Of a stretch of 64,000 nucleotides of DNA, positions 10,661 through 20,065 are shown in pieces (the stretch's first letter is position 1; every line of letters begins with the position of its first letter). The notes under the pieces are model-generated. The model was given only the letters and a program-made list of their open reading frames with translations, was not told the origin of the DNA and did no database searches. Origin of the DNA: WHSW01 sp963828755 (GTDB lineage Bacteria; Actinomycetota; Thermoleophilia; Solirubrobacterales; 70-9); the NCBI GenBank assembly GCA_963828755.1, contig CAWHFY010000013.1, forward strand, positions 1 through 64,000, read 5' to 3'. A program made the translations under genes and the position numbers.

Positions 10661-10982
10661 CGGACGCTCGTTGTGGGGGGCGGGCGGGCTAGCCGAAGGT
10701 TCGTGCCGGGGTCCCACCTCGGCGCTCGCTCCCCGGGATGCGCCCCGGTCGCACGACTCGTGGCGGCAGGCCATCCCGAGCCGACGGCGATCCTTCACCG
10801 CAGGGCGCAAGGTAGAGAGGCGGCCGGACGCCGAGGTGGTCGCGGTCACCCCAGGGATGTAACGCGTTCGCCGGGCCGGCGGCAAGGGGTCCACGGCCAT
10901 TTGCGAGAACGTGCAAAACCTTGCCGGGTGCCGAGCGGCGCGCCAGCCTCGCGACAACCCCTCGCGAGCGAAAGGACCGCCG
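10661..10982 (+). other. Divergent intergenic region between moxR and the peptide-binding lipoprotein gene
   Basis: No gene is seen in this stretch of about 320 bases. It holds the moxR promoter at its left end and an AAAGGA ribosome-binding site just before 10983. TGTAACG near 10858-10864 could be a -10 for the lipoprotein gene, leaving a leader of about 110 bases. No tRNA fold, operator palindrome or riboswitch motif was recognised. Confidence 0.4.
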
Positions 10983-12800
10983 ATGCTCACCAAGTCCCGT
11001 CTGCTGATCGTCCTCGCCGTCGCCATCGCGACCGCTCTTTTCGTCGCCGCGTGCGGCGGTGACTCGGATTCGAGCAGCAGCTCCAGCTCGGCGATCAGCG
11101 ACCAGTTCGCCGCGCCGGTCGAGGCGCCCGCGAATGCCAAGCAGGGCGGCGCCCTGACGGTGCTCGCAGCTTCGGACGTCGACTACATCGATCCGGGCGC
11201 GACGTACTACCAGTTCGGCTACATGGTCACCAGCGCGACGCAGTCGCCGCTGGTCGCCTACGCGCCGGACGACATCGACGCCGAGCCGCAGCTGGCAGCC
11301 GAGCAGCCGACGGTCTCGGCCGACGGCAAGACGATCACCTACAAGCTGCGCGACGACGTCAAGTTCTCGCCCCCGGTCAATCGCACTGTGACCGCGGCGG
11401 ACGTCAAGTACGCGATCGAGCGCGCGCTGTTGCCGGGCGTCGCGAACGGTTACGCGCAGACGTACTTCAACGGCGTCGTCGGTTTCGACGACGCGGTGAA
11501 GCAGGCGCAGAGCGATCCGACCGGAGGCGCGCCCGACATCAGCGGCATCACCGCCCCGGACGACACGACCCTGGTGATCAAGCTCGACAACACGTCCGCG
11601 ATCGGCGTCCAGGGCGCGCTGTCGCTGCCGATCTCGGCGCCCGTGCCGGAGGAGTACGCGAAGCAGTTCGACGCGGAGAACCCGTCGACCTACGGCGACC
11701 ACCAGGTCTCCTCGGGCCCGTACATGATCGAGAACGACGCCCAGGGCAACCTGACCGGCTACACGCCGAACAAGGAGATCCACCTCGTCCGCAATCCCAA
11801 TTGGAAGGCGTCGGCCGCGGACTTCCGGCCCGCTTACCTGGACGACATCACGATCCAGGAGGGCTTCTCGGACACGGTCTCGGCGAGCAAGAAGATCATG
11901 GCCGGCTCGGCGATGGTCAACGGCGACTTCACCACGCCGCCGAGCGTCATCAAGCAGGCCGCAACCTCGGGTGAGGAGGGACAGCTCACGCTCACCCCGA
12001 GCGGCGGCAACCGCTACGTCGCGCTCAACACGACGGTGCCCCCGTTCGACGACATCAACGTGCGCAAGGCCGTGATCGCCAACGCGAACCGGACCGATCT
12101 GCGCAACACCCGCGGCGGCGAGCTCACCGGCCCGGTGGCCTCGCACTTCATCCCGCCGGAGTTTCCAGGGTTCGAGCAGGCCGGCGGCCTCAAGGGCCCG
12201 GACCTCGACTACCTCGCCAACCCCGACGGCGACCCCGATCTCGCAGCCGAGTACATGAAGAAGGCCGGCTACGAGAGCGGCAAGTGCGAGGGCTCCGACT
12301 GCGAGATCACGATGGTCGGCGACGACTCGCCCCCCGGTTCGGATACCGCCGAGGTGGTGAAGAGCCAGTTCGCGGAGCTCGGCTTCAAGGTGAACCTGCA
12401 GAAGGCCACCCACGACGTCATGTACACGAAGTTCTGCTGGGTGCCGGAGAACACCCCGGACGCCTGCCCGAACTTCGGCTGGCTGAAGGACTTCAACGAC
12501 GGCCAGGCGATGTTCGACGCCACGCTCAACGGCGAGAACATCCTCCCGGAGAACAACTCGAACGCGTCGCTGCTCGACGACCCGGCGCTGAACAAGGCGA
12601 TCGATCAGGCGAAGCTGATCTTCGACCCGCAGAAGCGCGACCAGGCATGGGGCGACATCGACCGCCAGGCCATGGCCCTCGCGCCGATCATCCCCTACAT
12701 CTGGGACAACCAGGCGAACATCCAGTCCGCCGACGTCGCCGGAGTGGTCAACAAGTTCAACGCCAACTGGGACCTCGCGTTCACCTCCCTGAAGGACTGA
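10983..12800 (+). CDS. ABC transporter substrate-binding lipoprotein, family 5 (peptide/nickel type)
   Basis: Extracytoplasmic solute-binding protein of 605 residues. The signal peptide ends FVAAC with the lipobox Cys at residue 24, followed by a Ser-rich linker, so it should be lipid-anchored outside the membrane. The SBP_bac_5 fold is shown by GGALTVL..., LAAEQPTVSADGKTITYKLRDDVKFS, the middle domain around GPYMIEN and the C-terminal DQAWGDIDRQAMALAPIIPYI. Likely cargo is peptides, but it cannot be told. ATG 10983 was chosen because AAAGGA lies seven bases upstream. No permease or ATPase genes adjoin, so it is an orphan here. Confidence 0.85.
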   Translation: MLTKSRLLIVLAVAIATALFVAACGGDSDSSSSSSSAISDQFAAPVEAPANAKQGGALTVLAASDVDYIDPGATYYQFGYMVTSATQSPLVAYAPDDIDAEPQLAAEQPTVSADGKTITYKLRDDVKFSPPVNRTVTAADVKYAIERALLPGVANGYAQTYFNGVVGFDDAVKQAQSDPTGGAPDISGITAPDDTTLVIKLDNTSAIGVQGALSLPISAPVPEEYAKQFDAENPSTYGDHQVSSGPYMIENDAQGNLTGYTPNKEIHLVRNPNWKASAADFRPAYLDDITIQEGFSDTVSASKKIMAGSAMVNGDFTTPPSVIKQAATSGEEGQLTLTPSGGNRYVALNTTVPPFDDINVRKAVIANANRTDLRNTRGGELTGPVASHFIPPEFPGFEQAGGLKGPDLDYLANPDGDPDLAAEYMKKAGYESGKCEGSDCEITMVGDDSPPGSDTAEVVKSQFAELGFKVNLQKATHDVMYTKFCWVPENTPDACPNFGWLKDFNDGQAMFDATLNGENILPENNSNASLLDDPALNKAIDQAKLIFDPQKRDQAWGDIDRQAMALAPIIPYIWDNQANIQSADVAGVVNKFNANWDLAFTSLKD

Positions 12801-12821
12801 CGCGGGGTCCCGCAGCGACCG

Positions 12822-13857
12822 TCAGTGGCTCTCGTAGAGCTCGACCAAGCGCGACCCGCGAGCGGTCCGGTGCACGACGACGGTGCGGCCGCGCCGCTCG
12901 CGGACGATCAGGCCGGAGGCCTCCATCGCGCTGACGTGATGGGTCGCGGCGCTCGGGACGGCGACCAGCGTCTCGGCCAGCCGGCCAATCGTCCGCGGGC
13001 GCTCGAGCTCGCGCAGCAGGCGGGCACGCTGCTGGCCGACGAGCGCATCGAGCGCCGCGTTCCGGCGCTCGATGTCGCGCGGGTCGCGCCAGGCATCGGC
13101 GAGCGGATGGGCGATCCAGTCGAGCGTCCCGTCCTCGTGCAGGCCGGCGCCGGCCGACTCGGGCCCGCCAAGGATTGGGATCAGGGTCAGGCCGCGCTCG
13201 GGTAGGCGGAGGGTGCGCAGCACCGGGTCGGGCAGCATCCAGGAGCCGTCGGCGACGCTCGCTCGCGGGTGCAGGCCGCCGACGAGCTCGGCCACCGCGC
13301 CGCGCACGCAGGCCGAGCCGACCCGCGAGAGCTCGCGGTCGAACAGCTCGGCCGCGGCGGACCACTGGCGCTCGACCCCCTTCCAGGCGCGCCGCAGGGC
13401 GGTCGCGTAGCGCGGGAGCCAGCGGCGCGGGTCGCGGGCGACGACGCCCCAGGGCCCGGCCGGCTGCTCGCCGCAGGCGAACGAGATGTCGTCGAGGACA
13501 ACCTGCGCCGGAAGCTCGGCGATCCGGTCGAGCTCCTCGCCGAGCGCCTTCGCGGTCGGCGCGCGGCGCGGCATCACGCTCGCCGGGATGAACCCGCCGG
13601 GGCGGACGGCCAGTGGACTGAGCGCCGCGACGTCGCCGCGCTCGAGCTCGGCTCGGACGCTCTCGAGCCACCCGTGCGGGGCGCCGCGGTGGGCGCCGAC
13701 CGCATCGGCGGCGAGCGCGAACAGCGTCGGCGCCGGACTGATCTCGACCCGGATCGGGCGGCGCTCGAGCTCCGCCAGGTCCAGGGTCGCGTGGGCCCTC
13801 ACGGCCGGATCAGCCGGCCGCCGAGATCTTCTGCCCCCGTCGCGTCTGCTCGCTCAT
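12822..13857 (-). CDS. ArsR-type winged-helix regulator with long N-terminal domain, frameshifted near the start
   Basis: Transcription regulator of about 345 residues. The C-terminus is an ArsR-like winged helix (RPRTIGRLAETLVAVPSAATHHVSAMEASGLIVRERRGRTVVVHRT). The N-terminal 250 residues are of the DUF5937-like type often found before such helices. Translation can start at GTG 13802. A very good GGGGAGGTG precedes ATG 13857, which opens a 15-codon frame (MSEQTRRGQKISAAG) ending in TGA. The offset between the two is one base, matching the +1 errors elsewhere, so I take 13857 as the true start. A real leader peptide is the alternative. The target is unknown. It is convergent with the lipoprotein gene. 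Confidence 0.7.
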
Positions 13858-13949
13858 CGGCGCACCTCCCCGTAATCGACAGTTCGCGGCAGGATTGATC
13901 CAGGCCGGGGTGAGAGCACTCCCAGACGGCGGTACGAATCGGGTAAGAC

Positions 13950-15392
13950 TCAGGCCGGGACGGAGGCCGACTCCGGGACGACTTCGGGCAGGCGCAGGAT
14001 GATCACGGCGCCCTCGCCGTCCGCGTTCGCGGCGACCACCGTGCCGCCCTGCGTCTCGGCCACCTGGCGCACGATCGCGAGCCCGAGGCCGGAGCCGGGC
14101 AGACCGCGGGCGGTCGCCGAGCGATAAAAGCGGTCGAAGACGCGCGGCAGGTCCTCCGGCGCGAAGCCGGGGCCGTGGTCGCGGACCGAGAGCTCGCCGG
14201 CGGCGACGCTGATCTCGACCGTGCCGCCCGGCGGGCTCCACTTGACCGCGTTGTCGATCAGGTTCGCGATCGCTCGCTCCACCCGCCGCTCGGCGGCGCG
14301 CACGAAGCACGGCTCGGCGTCGAGGTCGAACGAGATCCCGGGCGCGGACGGCCGGCGACGCTCGACCGCCTCGGCGACCAACACGTCGAGGCGCAGCACG
14401 GTCGCCGGCTCCTGCTCGTGATCGGCGTCGCGGGCGAGCTCGACCAGGTCGCCGACGAGCTCGGTCAGCTCCTCGAGCTGGCCGGTGACGTCGTCGAGCA
14501 GCTCCTGACGCTCGCTATCTCCGAGCAGGTCCGAGTGAGTCAGCACCTCGATGTTGGTGCGCAGGCTGGCAAGCGGCGTGCGGAGCTCGTGCGAGGCGTC
14601 GGCGACCAGCTGGCGCTGGGCGTCGAGCGACTCGTCCAGGGCGTTCAGCATCAGGTTGAAGCTCGCCGCCAGCGCCGCGAGCTCGTCGGTGCCCCCGACG
14701 TCGATCCTGCGGCTGAGGTCGCGGGTGGTCGCGACCTGCTCGGCCGCGCGGCGCAGGCGCTCGACCGGGGCGACGGCCGCACGCGAGACGAAGTAGCCGA
14801 GCACGCCGGCGAGCGCGATCCCGCCGAGGCTGACGAGGGCGAGCACGACGGCGAGCTGGCTCAGCGTGTCGTCGGCCTCGTCCAGCTGCCGGGCGACCTG
14901 GATCGCACGACCGGGCTCGATCTGCGCCGTGTAGACGCGCAGGTGCGAGCCGCCGATCTCGGTCTCGGAGAAGTAGGGCTCGCGGTCGCCGGCCGCGACC
15001 TCCCGCGCCTCGGCGATCGCGGGCAGGTCGGTGCGCGGGCCCTTCGGCCTGATCACCGGCCCGTCGGCGTCGACGAGTTGGGCGTAGACGCTGCGCCCGC
15101 CGAGCGGGCCGCTCGGCAGATAGAGACGGGCGGCGGCGTTCGGCCCGGTGCCGCCCGCCGGGACGAGCTCGGAGCGGCCGCCGTCCGCGGAGCGCCGGAT
15201 CTCCAGCGCCGGCGGGTCGCTCGAGCTCAGCAGCGGGACGTCGAACGTCTCGGTCACGTCGCGGCGCAGCTCGGTGTCGACCCGGTCGCGGAGCTCGTTG
15301 CGAACGAGCACGTAGGTGACGATCGAGACCCCGGCGACCGCGATCGCCGCCGCGAGGCCTGAGAGCAGGACGATCCGGCGGCGAAAGCTCAC
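13950..15392 (-). CDS. Sensor histidine kinase (MprB/PhoR-like)
   Basis: Membrane sensor kinase of 480 residues. A first helix lies at about residues 7-30, then an extracytoplasmic sensor of about 150 residues, and a second helix near 180-203. A HAMP domain follows (SRAAVAPVERLRRAAEQV). The HisKA motif ADASHELRTPLAS has phospho-acceptor His268. The ATPase domain has the N box NLIDNAVKWSPPGG and a G box in FDRFYRSATARGLPGSGLGL. GTG 15392 overlaps the stop of the response regulator (GTGA), so the pair is translationally coupled. The stimulus is unknown; the neighbours suggest an envelope role, but this is weak. Confidence 0.9.
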   Translation of the reverse strand: MSFRRRIVLLSGLAAAIAVAGVSIVTYVLVRNELRDRVDTELRRDVTETFDVPLLSSSDPPALEIRRSADGGRSELVPAGGTGPNAAARLYLPSGPLGGRSVYAQLVDADGPVIRPKGPRTDLPAIAEAREVAAGDREPYFSETEIGGSHLRVYTAQIEPGRAIQVARQLDEADDTLSQLAVVLALVSLGGIALAGVLGYFVSRAAVAPVERLRRAAEQVATTRDLSRRIDVGGTDELAALAASFNLMLNALDESLDAQRQLVADASHELRTPLASLRTNIEVLTHSDLLGDSERQELLDDVTGQLEELTELVGDLVELARDADHEQEPATVLRLDVLVAEAVERRRPSAPGISFDLDAEPCFVRAAERRVERAIANLIDNAVKWSPPGGTVEISVAAGELSVRDHGPGFAPEDLPRVFDRFYRSATARGLPGSGLGLAIVRQVAETQGGTVVAANADGEGAVIILRLPEVVPESASVPA

Positions 15393-16102
15393 GGCTCGCG
15401 CAGCACGTAGCCGACGCCGCGCACGGTGTGGATCAGCCGCGGCTCGCCATCGGCCTCGGTCTTGCGCCGCAGGTAGCCGATGTAGACGTCGAGCGCCTTG
15501 GAGCCCGGACCGAAGTCGTACTGCCAGACGCGCTCGAAGATCACCTCGCGCGAGAGCACGCGGCGCGGGTTCTGCAGGAACAGCTCCAGCAACAGGTGCT
15601 CGGTGCGGGTGAGCTCGACCGGGCGCTCACCGCGGCTGACCTCATAGGTCACCGGGTCGAGCCGCAGGTCGGCGAAGGCGAGCGGCCACTCGCCCGGCGT
15701 GTCGCCGGCGCGGCGCAGCAGGGCGCGCACCCGGGCGAGCAGCTCCTCGAGCGCGAACGGCTTCACTAGGTAGTCGTCGGCGCCCGCCTCGAGTCCCTCG
15801 ACCCGGTCGGACACCGCGTCGCGAGCGGTCAGCATCAGGATCGGGGTGCGGTCACCGCGGGCGCGCAGAGCCCTGCAGACCTCGAGCCCGTCGAGCCCCG
15901 GCATCAGGACGTCGAGCACGACCAGGTCGGGATCGAGCTCGGCCGCAGTGCTCAGACCCTCCGCCCCATCGGCCGCGAGCGCGACGTCGAATCCCCCGAG
16001 CTCGAGCGCGCGTTTGAGCGCAGCGCGCATCGGCGGCTCGTCGTCGACGACCAGCAGCTGCCTTCCGTCGAGATCTCCCGGTGCTTGCGACACCTCGCAC
16101 AT
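15389..16102 (-). CDS. OmpR-family response regulator
   Basis: Two-component response regulator with a receiver domain and a winged-helix output domain. The receiver has the acidic pocket VVDDE, the phosphorylation site VVLDVLMPG with Asp64, and the conserved Lys in DDYLVKPFALEELLAR. The OmpR/PhoB C-terminal domain shows LTRTEHLLLELFLQNPRRVLSREVIFERVW and YLRRKTEADGEPRLIHTVRGVGY. ATG 16102 was chosen because TACCAT stands 11 bases upstream. GTG 16093 is possible. It precedes and overlaps the sensor kinase gene, so both are one operon. Confidence 0.88.
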   Translation of the reverse strand: MCEVSQAPGDLDGRQLLVVDDEPPMRAALKRALELGGFDVALAADGAEGLSTAAELDPDLVVLDVLMPGLDGLEVCRALRARGDRTPILMLTARDAVSDRVEGLEAGADDYLVKPFALEELLARVRALLRRAGDTPGEWPLAFADLRLDPVTYEVSRGERPVELTRTEHLLLELFLQNPRRVLSREVIFERVWQYDFGPGSKALDVYIGYLRRKTEADGEPRLIHTVRGVGYVLREP

Positions 16103-16113
16103 TGTGTCGAGCG

Positions 16114-16119
16114 ATGGTA
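16114..16119 (-). promoter_or_regulatory. Possible -10 box TACCAT of the two-component operon
   Basis: TACCAT on the minus strand lies 11 bases before the ATG at 16102, and there is no clear Shine-Dalgarno. This is the longer end of the spacing seen for other starts here. Confidence 0.35.
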
Positions 16120-16332
16120 AGAGCGGCGTAGTGACTCGCCGGTCCGAGCAAAGAAAAGCGGTCCGGGGGCGACCTGGCTCTGCCTGCCCTCGCACGTAGC
16201 CTGCGTGCGATAGAAGCTTTGCCGATCTCCTTCGAGAGGGCCGGCAACTTGGCTTTCGTCGCCGAATTCCTCTCTCCCGAACCGCAGGACCAATTTATGA
16301 CCGGGCGCCGGGGATTGCAAGGGGGCCACCTT

Positions 16333-17107
16333 TTACATTCCCGCAATCTGCGGGAAAACGCAGCGACTCGGCGGCCTCAACGGCGGCGGCTTGGCTTTGC
16401 TGCGCTCCGCCTCGCCGGTCCTGGACGCCGGGGGCTCCTTGCGGGCGAGCTCGCGCAGGTTGCGCACCGCGCGGCCGACCAGGAGCGCGATCATGGTGAT
16501 CGCGATCGCGAGCCCGATCAGGTCGAAGACGGTCAGCTGCAGGTCGGCGACGACGAAGTCGAGCGCGGCGCCGAGCGACCACGACGGTGTTGAGCGCGAT
16601 CAGGATCAGGCGGATCTCGGTCGGGCCGACGTAGCCGTAGCCGATCGAGAACCGGTTGAAGGCGAAGCTCTCGAGGTAGACGTTGATCGAGAGGATCAGA
16701 TAGGCGACGACGATCAGGGTCCCGATCGAGAGCAGCATCAGCGGCGAGAGGCCGAGGCCGATCCCGATCGCCGCGGTCGCGATCGCGTCGACGAGGTGGT
16801 CGAGGTAGTAGCCGTAGGTCGGGCGCTCGATCCCGCGCACCCGGGCCAGGGTCCCGTCGAGCGAGTCGCCGAACCACTGCACGACGAGCAGGGCGCTCGC
16901 GACCCAGAGCCAGTCGAGCGAGTCGTTGGAGAGCTGGTAGGCGACCGCGATCCCGAGCGCCGCCGAGACCCCGAGCGCGGTCAGGTCGTCGGGCAGGATC
17001 CAGCGCGGCAGCCGCGCGGCGATCCACCGCAGCAGGCGCTTCTCGGGCTTCGCGAGCAGGAAGCTGGGCTCGCGGGTCGCCTCGACCGATCGTTCCAGGT
17101 CCGCCAT
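16333..17107 (-). CDS. CDP-alcohol phosphatidyltransferase, frameshifted
   Basis: Membrane enzyme that joins a CDP-activated lipid to an alcohol acceptor. The family motif is in GDSLDGTLARVRG followed by YGYYLDHLVD, giving the DG-AR-G-D-D acidic cluster that binds metal and CDP. Several helices follow (IGLGLSPLMLLSIGTLIVVAYLIL). One extra base near 16583 moves the last helix (VFDLIGLAIAITMIALLVG) into another frame, which ends at TAA 16335-16333; the length is 1 modulo 3. The charged tail GEAERSKAKPPPLRPPS is encoded by a copy of a dispersed repeat. The acceptor alcohol (glycerol phosphate, inositol or other) cannot be told. Confidence 0.78.
16378..16413 (+). repeat. Dispersed short repeat, copy A
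   Basis: This 36-base stretch matches the 38-base stretch at 38274-38311 at 34 of 36 positions plus a two-base gap. Here it runs antisense to, and inside, the 3' end of the CDP-alcohol transferase gene and encodes its charged tail. Confidence 0.7.
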
Positions 17108-17154
17108 CGCCCATCCCTACCCGGGCGGGCGGTCCGGGTTTCTCGGCGAGCCCG

Positions 17155-17553
17155 GTGCCCCCGGGGCCCTGCAGCTGGTCGGCCCGGCGAGCGAGATCGA
17201 CGAGCTCGGCCCGCGAGCACTGGGACCGCTCGCACGATCCACACCAGGCGATGGTCGGCGGTCTCGCCCACTCTGGGCGTGTGATCTTCGCCGCCGGAGC
17301 TGTGATGGTCGCCGTCTTCTTCACCTTCGCGCTCTCAGGGCCGCTGCCGCCGAAGGAGATGGGGGTGATCCTGGGCGTGGCCGTCCTGCTCGACGCATTG
17401 CTGATCCGCCTCCTGCTTCTCCCGGTGCTGCTCCGCCTCGCCGGGCATTGGGCGTGGTGGCAACCGCGCTGGCTGGACCGAGTCCTGCCCGATGTGAGAT
17501 TCGGGCATGGCGACGGCGGTGCCGCCCCGGTCCAGGTGGCGCCTGGCGGGTAG
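17155..17553 (+). pseudogene. Remnant of an MMPL-family transporter (C-terminal end)
   Basis: Only the last part of an MMPL/RND-type transporter is left: MVGGLAHSGRVIFAAG, a helix VMVAVFFTFALSGPL, then MGVILGVAVLLDALLIRLLLLPVLL and the family-typical end WWQPRWLDRVLPD. Full-length members have about 700 or more residues and 11-12 helices; here there are about 90 recognisable ones and no transport domain. Upstream sequence on this strand shows no further MMPL match before the divergent CDP-alcohol gene. I infer a deletion remnant. It could have been a mycobacterial-type lipid exporter. Confidence 0.6.
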
Positions 17554-17556
17554 CCT
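17551..17556 (+). promoter_or_regulatory. -10 box TAGCCT of the SDR gene
   Basis: TAGCCT lies eight bases before the GTG at 17565 and overlaps the stop codon of the MMPL remnant. There is no Shine-Dalgarno, so a leaderless start is likely. Confidence 0.35.
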
Positions 17557-17564
17557 CGCGTCCC

Positions 17565-18306
17565 GTGAGCGAGAGCGGACGGATCGCGCTGGTCACCGGG
17601 GCGTCGAGCGGCATCGGCGCCGAGACCGTGCGTGCGCTGGCGGCGGCCGGCTATCGAGACCGTCGCCGCGGCGCGGCGCCTGGAGCGCTGCGAGGCGCTC
17701 GCCGCTGAGGTCGGCGGCCGAGCGCTGGCGCTCGACGTCACCGATCCGGAGTCGGTCAGCCGGCTCGCCGACGAGCTGCCGCGGGTCGACGCAGTCGTCC
17801 ACAGCGCCGGCGGCGCGCTCGGGCTCGAGCCGGTTGCCGAGGCCGACGAGGACCGGTGGCGCGAGATGTTCGAATCGAACGTGCTCGGCGTCGTCCGGGT
17901 GACTAAGGCGCTGCTGCCGGCCCTGCGCCGCGGGACCGACCCGAGCATCGTGATCATCGGCTCGGTCGCCGGGGTCGAGGTCTACGAGGGCGGCGGCGGC
18001 TACACCGCCGCCAAGCACGCCGCGCACGCGATCGCCGAGACGCTGCGGCTCGAGTTGCACCGCGAGCAGATCCGGGTGACCGAGATCGCTCCCGGGATGG
18101 TCGAGACCGAGTTCTCGCTGATTCGCTTCGAGGGCGACGCCGAGCGCGCCGCCGGCGTCTACGACGGGATCGACCCGCTGACCGCGACCGACATCGCCGA
18201 GCTGATCGCGTTCTGCGTCACCCGCCCGGGCCGCGTCGACGTCGACTACGTCTCGGTCAAGCCCACCGCCCAGGCGACCGCGAAGATCGCCCACCGGCGC
18301 GAGTAG
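17565..18306 (+). CDS. Short-chain dehydrogenase/reductase, frameshifted
   Basis: Classical SDR of about 247 residues. The cofactor motif VTGASSGIG lies at residues 9-17, then LDVTDPESV, the NAG-like HSAGGALG, the catalytic Ser in IIGSVAG and the catalytic YxxxK in GYTAAKHA. PGMVETEF follows at the expected place. One extra base near 17652, just after AAAGY, shifts the frame, and the length is 1 modulo 3. It is an NAD(P)-dependent oxidoreductase by family; the substrate is unknown. It is convergent with the ABC ATPase gene, three bases away. Confidence 0.8.
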
Positions 18307-18309
18307 CGG

Positions 18310-19105
18310 CTAGACGTCGCGCAGCGTGATCGGCCCGCTGGTCGCGCCGCTGATCAGCTGACGCACGAGCGGTTGATCGGATTCGAACACCTCCGCTGCC
18401 GGGCCGCTCTCGACGATTCGCCCGTCGCTGATCACCGCGAGGTTGTCGGCGAGATGGCGGGCGGCGCTCATGTTGTGCGTGGAGACGAGGAAGGTGGCGC
18501 CGCTCTGGCGCTGGGCGTCGGCGAGCATCTCGCAGAGCAGCGAGAGCCGCACCCCGTCGATCCCCGAGTCGAAGTCGTCGACGATCACGATCCTCGCCTC
18601 CAGCGCCAGCGCCCGGGCGATCGCGACCCGCTTCGCCATCCCGGCCGAGAGCTGATCGGGCATCGCATCAGCGCGATCGCGCAGCCCGACCATCTCGAGG
18701 TTGGCCATCGTCGCCTCGTGCACCTGGGCCTCGGACCAGCGATGGCGCTGTCGCAGGGCGAAGGCGACGTTCTCGTAGACGTTGATCGAGAAGAACAACC
18801 CGCAGGTGAACGGCAGCGTGCCCTGGATCACCACCGCCATTCCGCTGGCGCAGCCGGTTGAGCTCCTCGTCGGAGATGCGCGCGAGGTCGTGGCCCTCGA
18901 CCTCGACCCGGCCGCGGTCGGGGTGCATGAGGCCGACGATGTGGCTGATCGTGACCGTCTTGCCCGCCCCGGAGGGACCGAGCAGCACGGTGATCTCGCC
19001 CGCCGGGACGCTGAGGTCGACCTGGTCGAGCACCGTCGCTCGGCCAAACCGCTTGATCACGCCGCTGAGCTGGATCGCCGGCCGATCCGCTTCGTCTCTC
19101 GGCAT
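18310..19105 (-). CDS. MlaF/Mce-type ABC transporter ATP-binding protein, frameshifted, orphan
   Basis: ATPase subunit of the MlaF/Ttg2A (Mce lipid transport) kind. Walker A is GPSGAGKT, the Q loop lies in VVIQGTLPF, the signature is LSAGMAKRVAIARAL, Walker B is IVIVDDFDSGID and the switch His is in VSTHNM. The Asp after Walker B in place of the usual Glu (DDFDSG) is typical of the Mce group. One extra base near 18843 splits the frame. ATG 19105 avoids overlap with the divergent metF. No permease (MlaE/YrbE) or Mce protein gene is near, so partners must lie elsewhere. Confidence 0.8.
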
Positions 19106-19125
19106 GACGTCGAGTCTAAGCGCTC

Positions 19126-19131
19126 TACCAT
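19126..19131 (+). promoter_or_regulatory. -10 box TACCAT of metF, probably leaderless
   Basis: TACCAT lies eight bases before the metF ATG at 19140 with no ribosome-binding site between. The gap to the divergent ABC gene is only 34 bases. Confidence 0.45.
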
Positions 19132-19139
19132 CACCGTCG

Positions 19140-20055
19140 ATGCGCATCGACGAGCTGCTCGCGAACCAGCGGCCGGTGTTCTCGGTCGAGTTCTTCCCCC
19201 CGAAGACGGAGGAGGGCCTCGAGTTGCTGTTCGAGACCGTCGCGGCGCTGAAGCCGCTCCAGCCCGACTACGTCTCGGTCACCTACGGCGCCGGCGGCGC
19301 GACCCGCGACGGCACGGTCGAGATCTCGGAGCGGATCAAGCGCGAGCACGGGCTCGAGGTGATGGCCCACCTGAGCTGCGTCGGCGAGACCCGCGAAGGG
19401 CTGGCCTCGATCCTCGAGCGGTTCGCCGAGATCGGAATCGACAACGTCCTGGCGCTGCGCGGCGACCCGCCTCGCGGGGAGGAGAACTTCACGCCCCCCG
19501 ACGACGGCCTCTCCTCGGCGGCGGCGCTGACCGGGTTCATCGGCGAGCGCCACGGTTTCTCGATCGGCGGCGCCTGCTTTCCCGAGGTCCACCCGGAGGC
19601 CGACGACCTCGCCTCCGACCTCGCCTACCTGAAGACCAAGGTCGACGCCGGAGCCACCTTCCTGATCACGCAGCTGTTCTTCGACAACGGCCGCTATTTC
19701 GACTTCGTCGCCGCGGCGCGCGAGATCGGGATCGACGTGCCGATCATCCCCGGGGTGATCCCGATCACGTCGTTCGGCCAGGTGGCGCGGATCTGCGACC
19801 TCTGCGACGCGACGATCCCGGCCGAGCTCGAGTCGGCGATGCGGGCGCTCGGCGGCGACCAGGAGGCCGAGGCGCTGCTCGGCGTCGCCTACGCCGCCCA
19901 GCAGTGCGAGGAGCTGCTCGCCGGCGGGTGCCCCGGGAGTCCACTTCTACGCTCTCAACCGCGCTCCGGCAACCCGTGCCGTGCTCGCGGCACTGCGGGC
20001 ATCGCAACCGTGGGAGCGCGCCGAGCGCGCCGAATCGGCCCGAGCCGCCCACTAA
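19140..20055 (+). CDS. metF: Methylenetetrahydrofolate reductase, frameshifted
   Basis: FAD-dependent reduction of 5,10-methylene-THF to 5-methyl-THF, feeding methionine synthesis. About 305 residues. Motifs: FSVEFFPPKTEEG at the N-terminus with the conserved Glu, VSVTYGAGG, MAHLSCVG, LALRGDPP, the folate-binding QLFFDN and PIIPGVIPI. One extra base near 19929 shifts the C-terminus; the other frame gives PGVHFYALNRAPATRAVL, the conserved MetF end (HFYTLNR in many members). The length is 1 modulo 3. The family is certain. Confidence 0.92.
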
Positions 20056-20058
20056 AGT
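20053..20058 (+). promoter_or_regulatory. -10 box TAAAGT overlapping the metF stop codon
   Basis: TAAAGT begins with the TAA stop of metF and stands seven bases before the GTG at 20066. It may allow separate leaderless expression of the hydrolase. Confidence 0.35.
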
Positions 20059-20065
20059 CCCGCCG

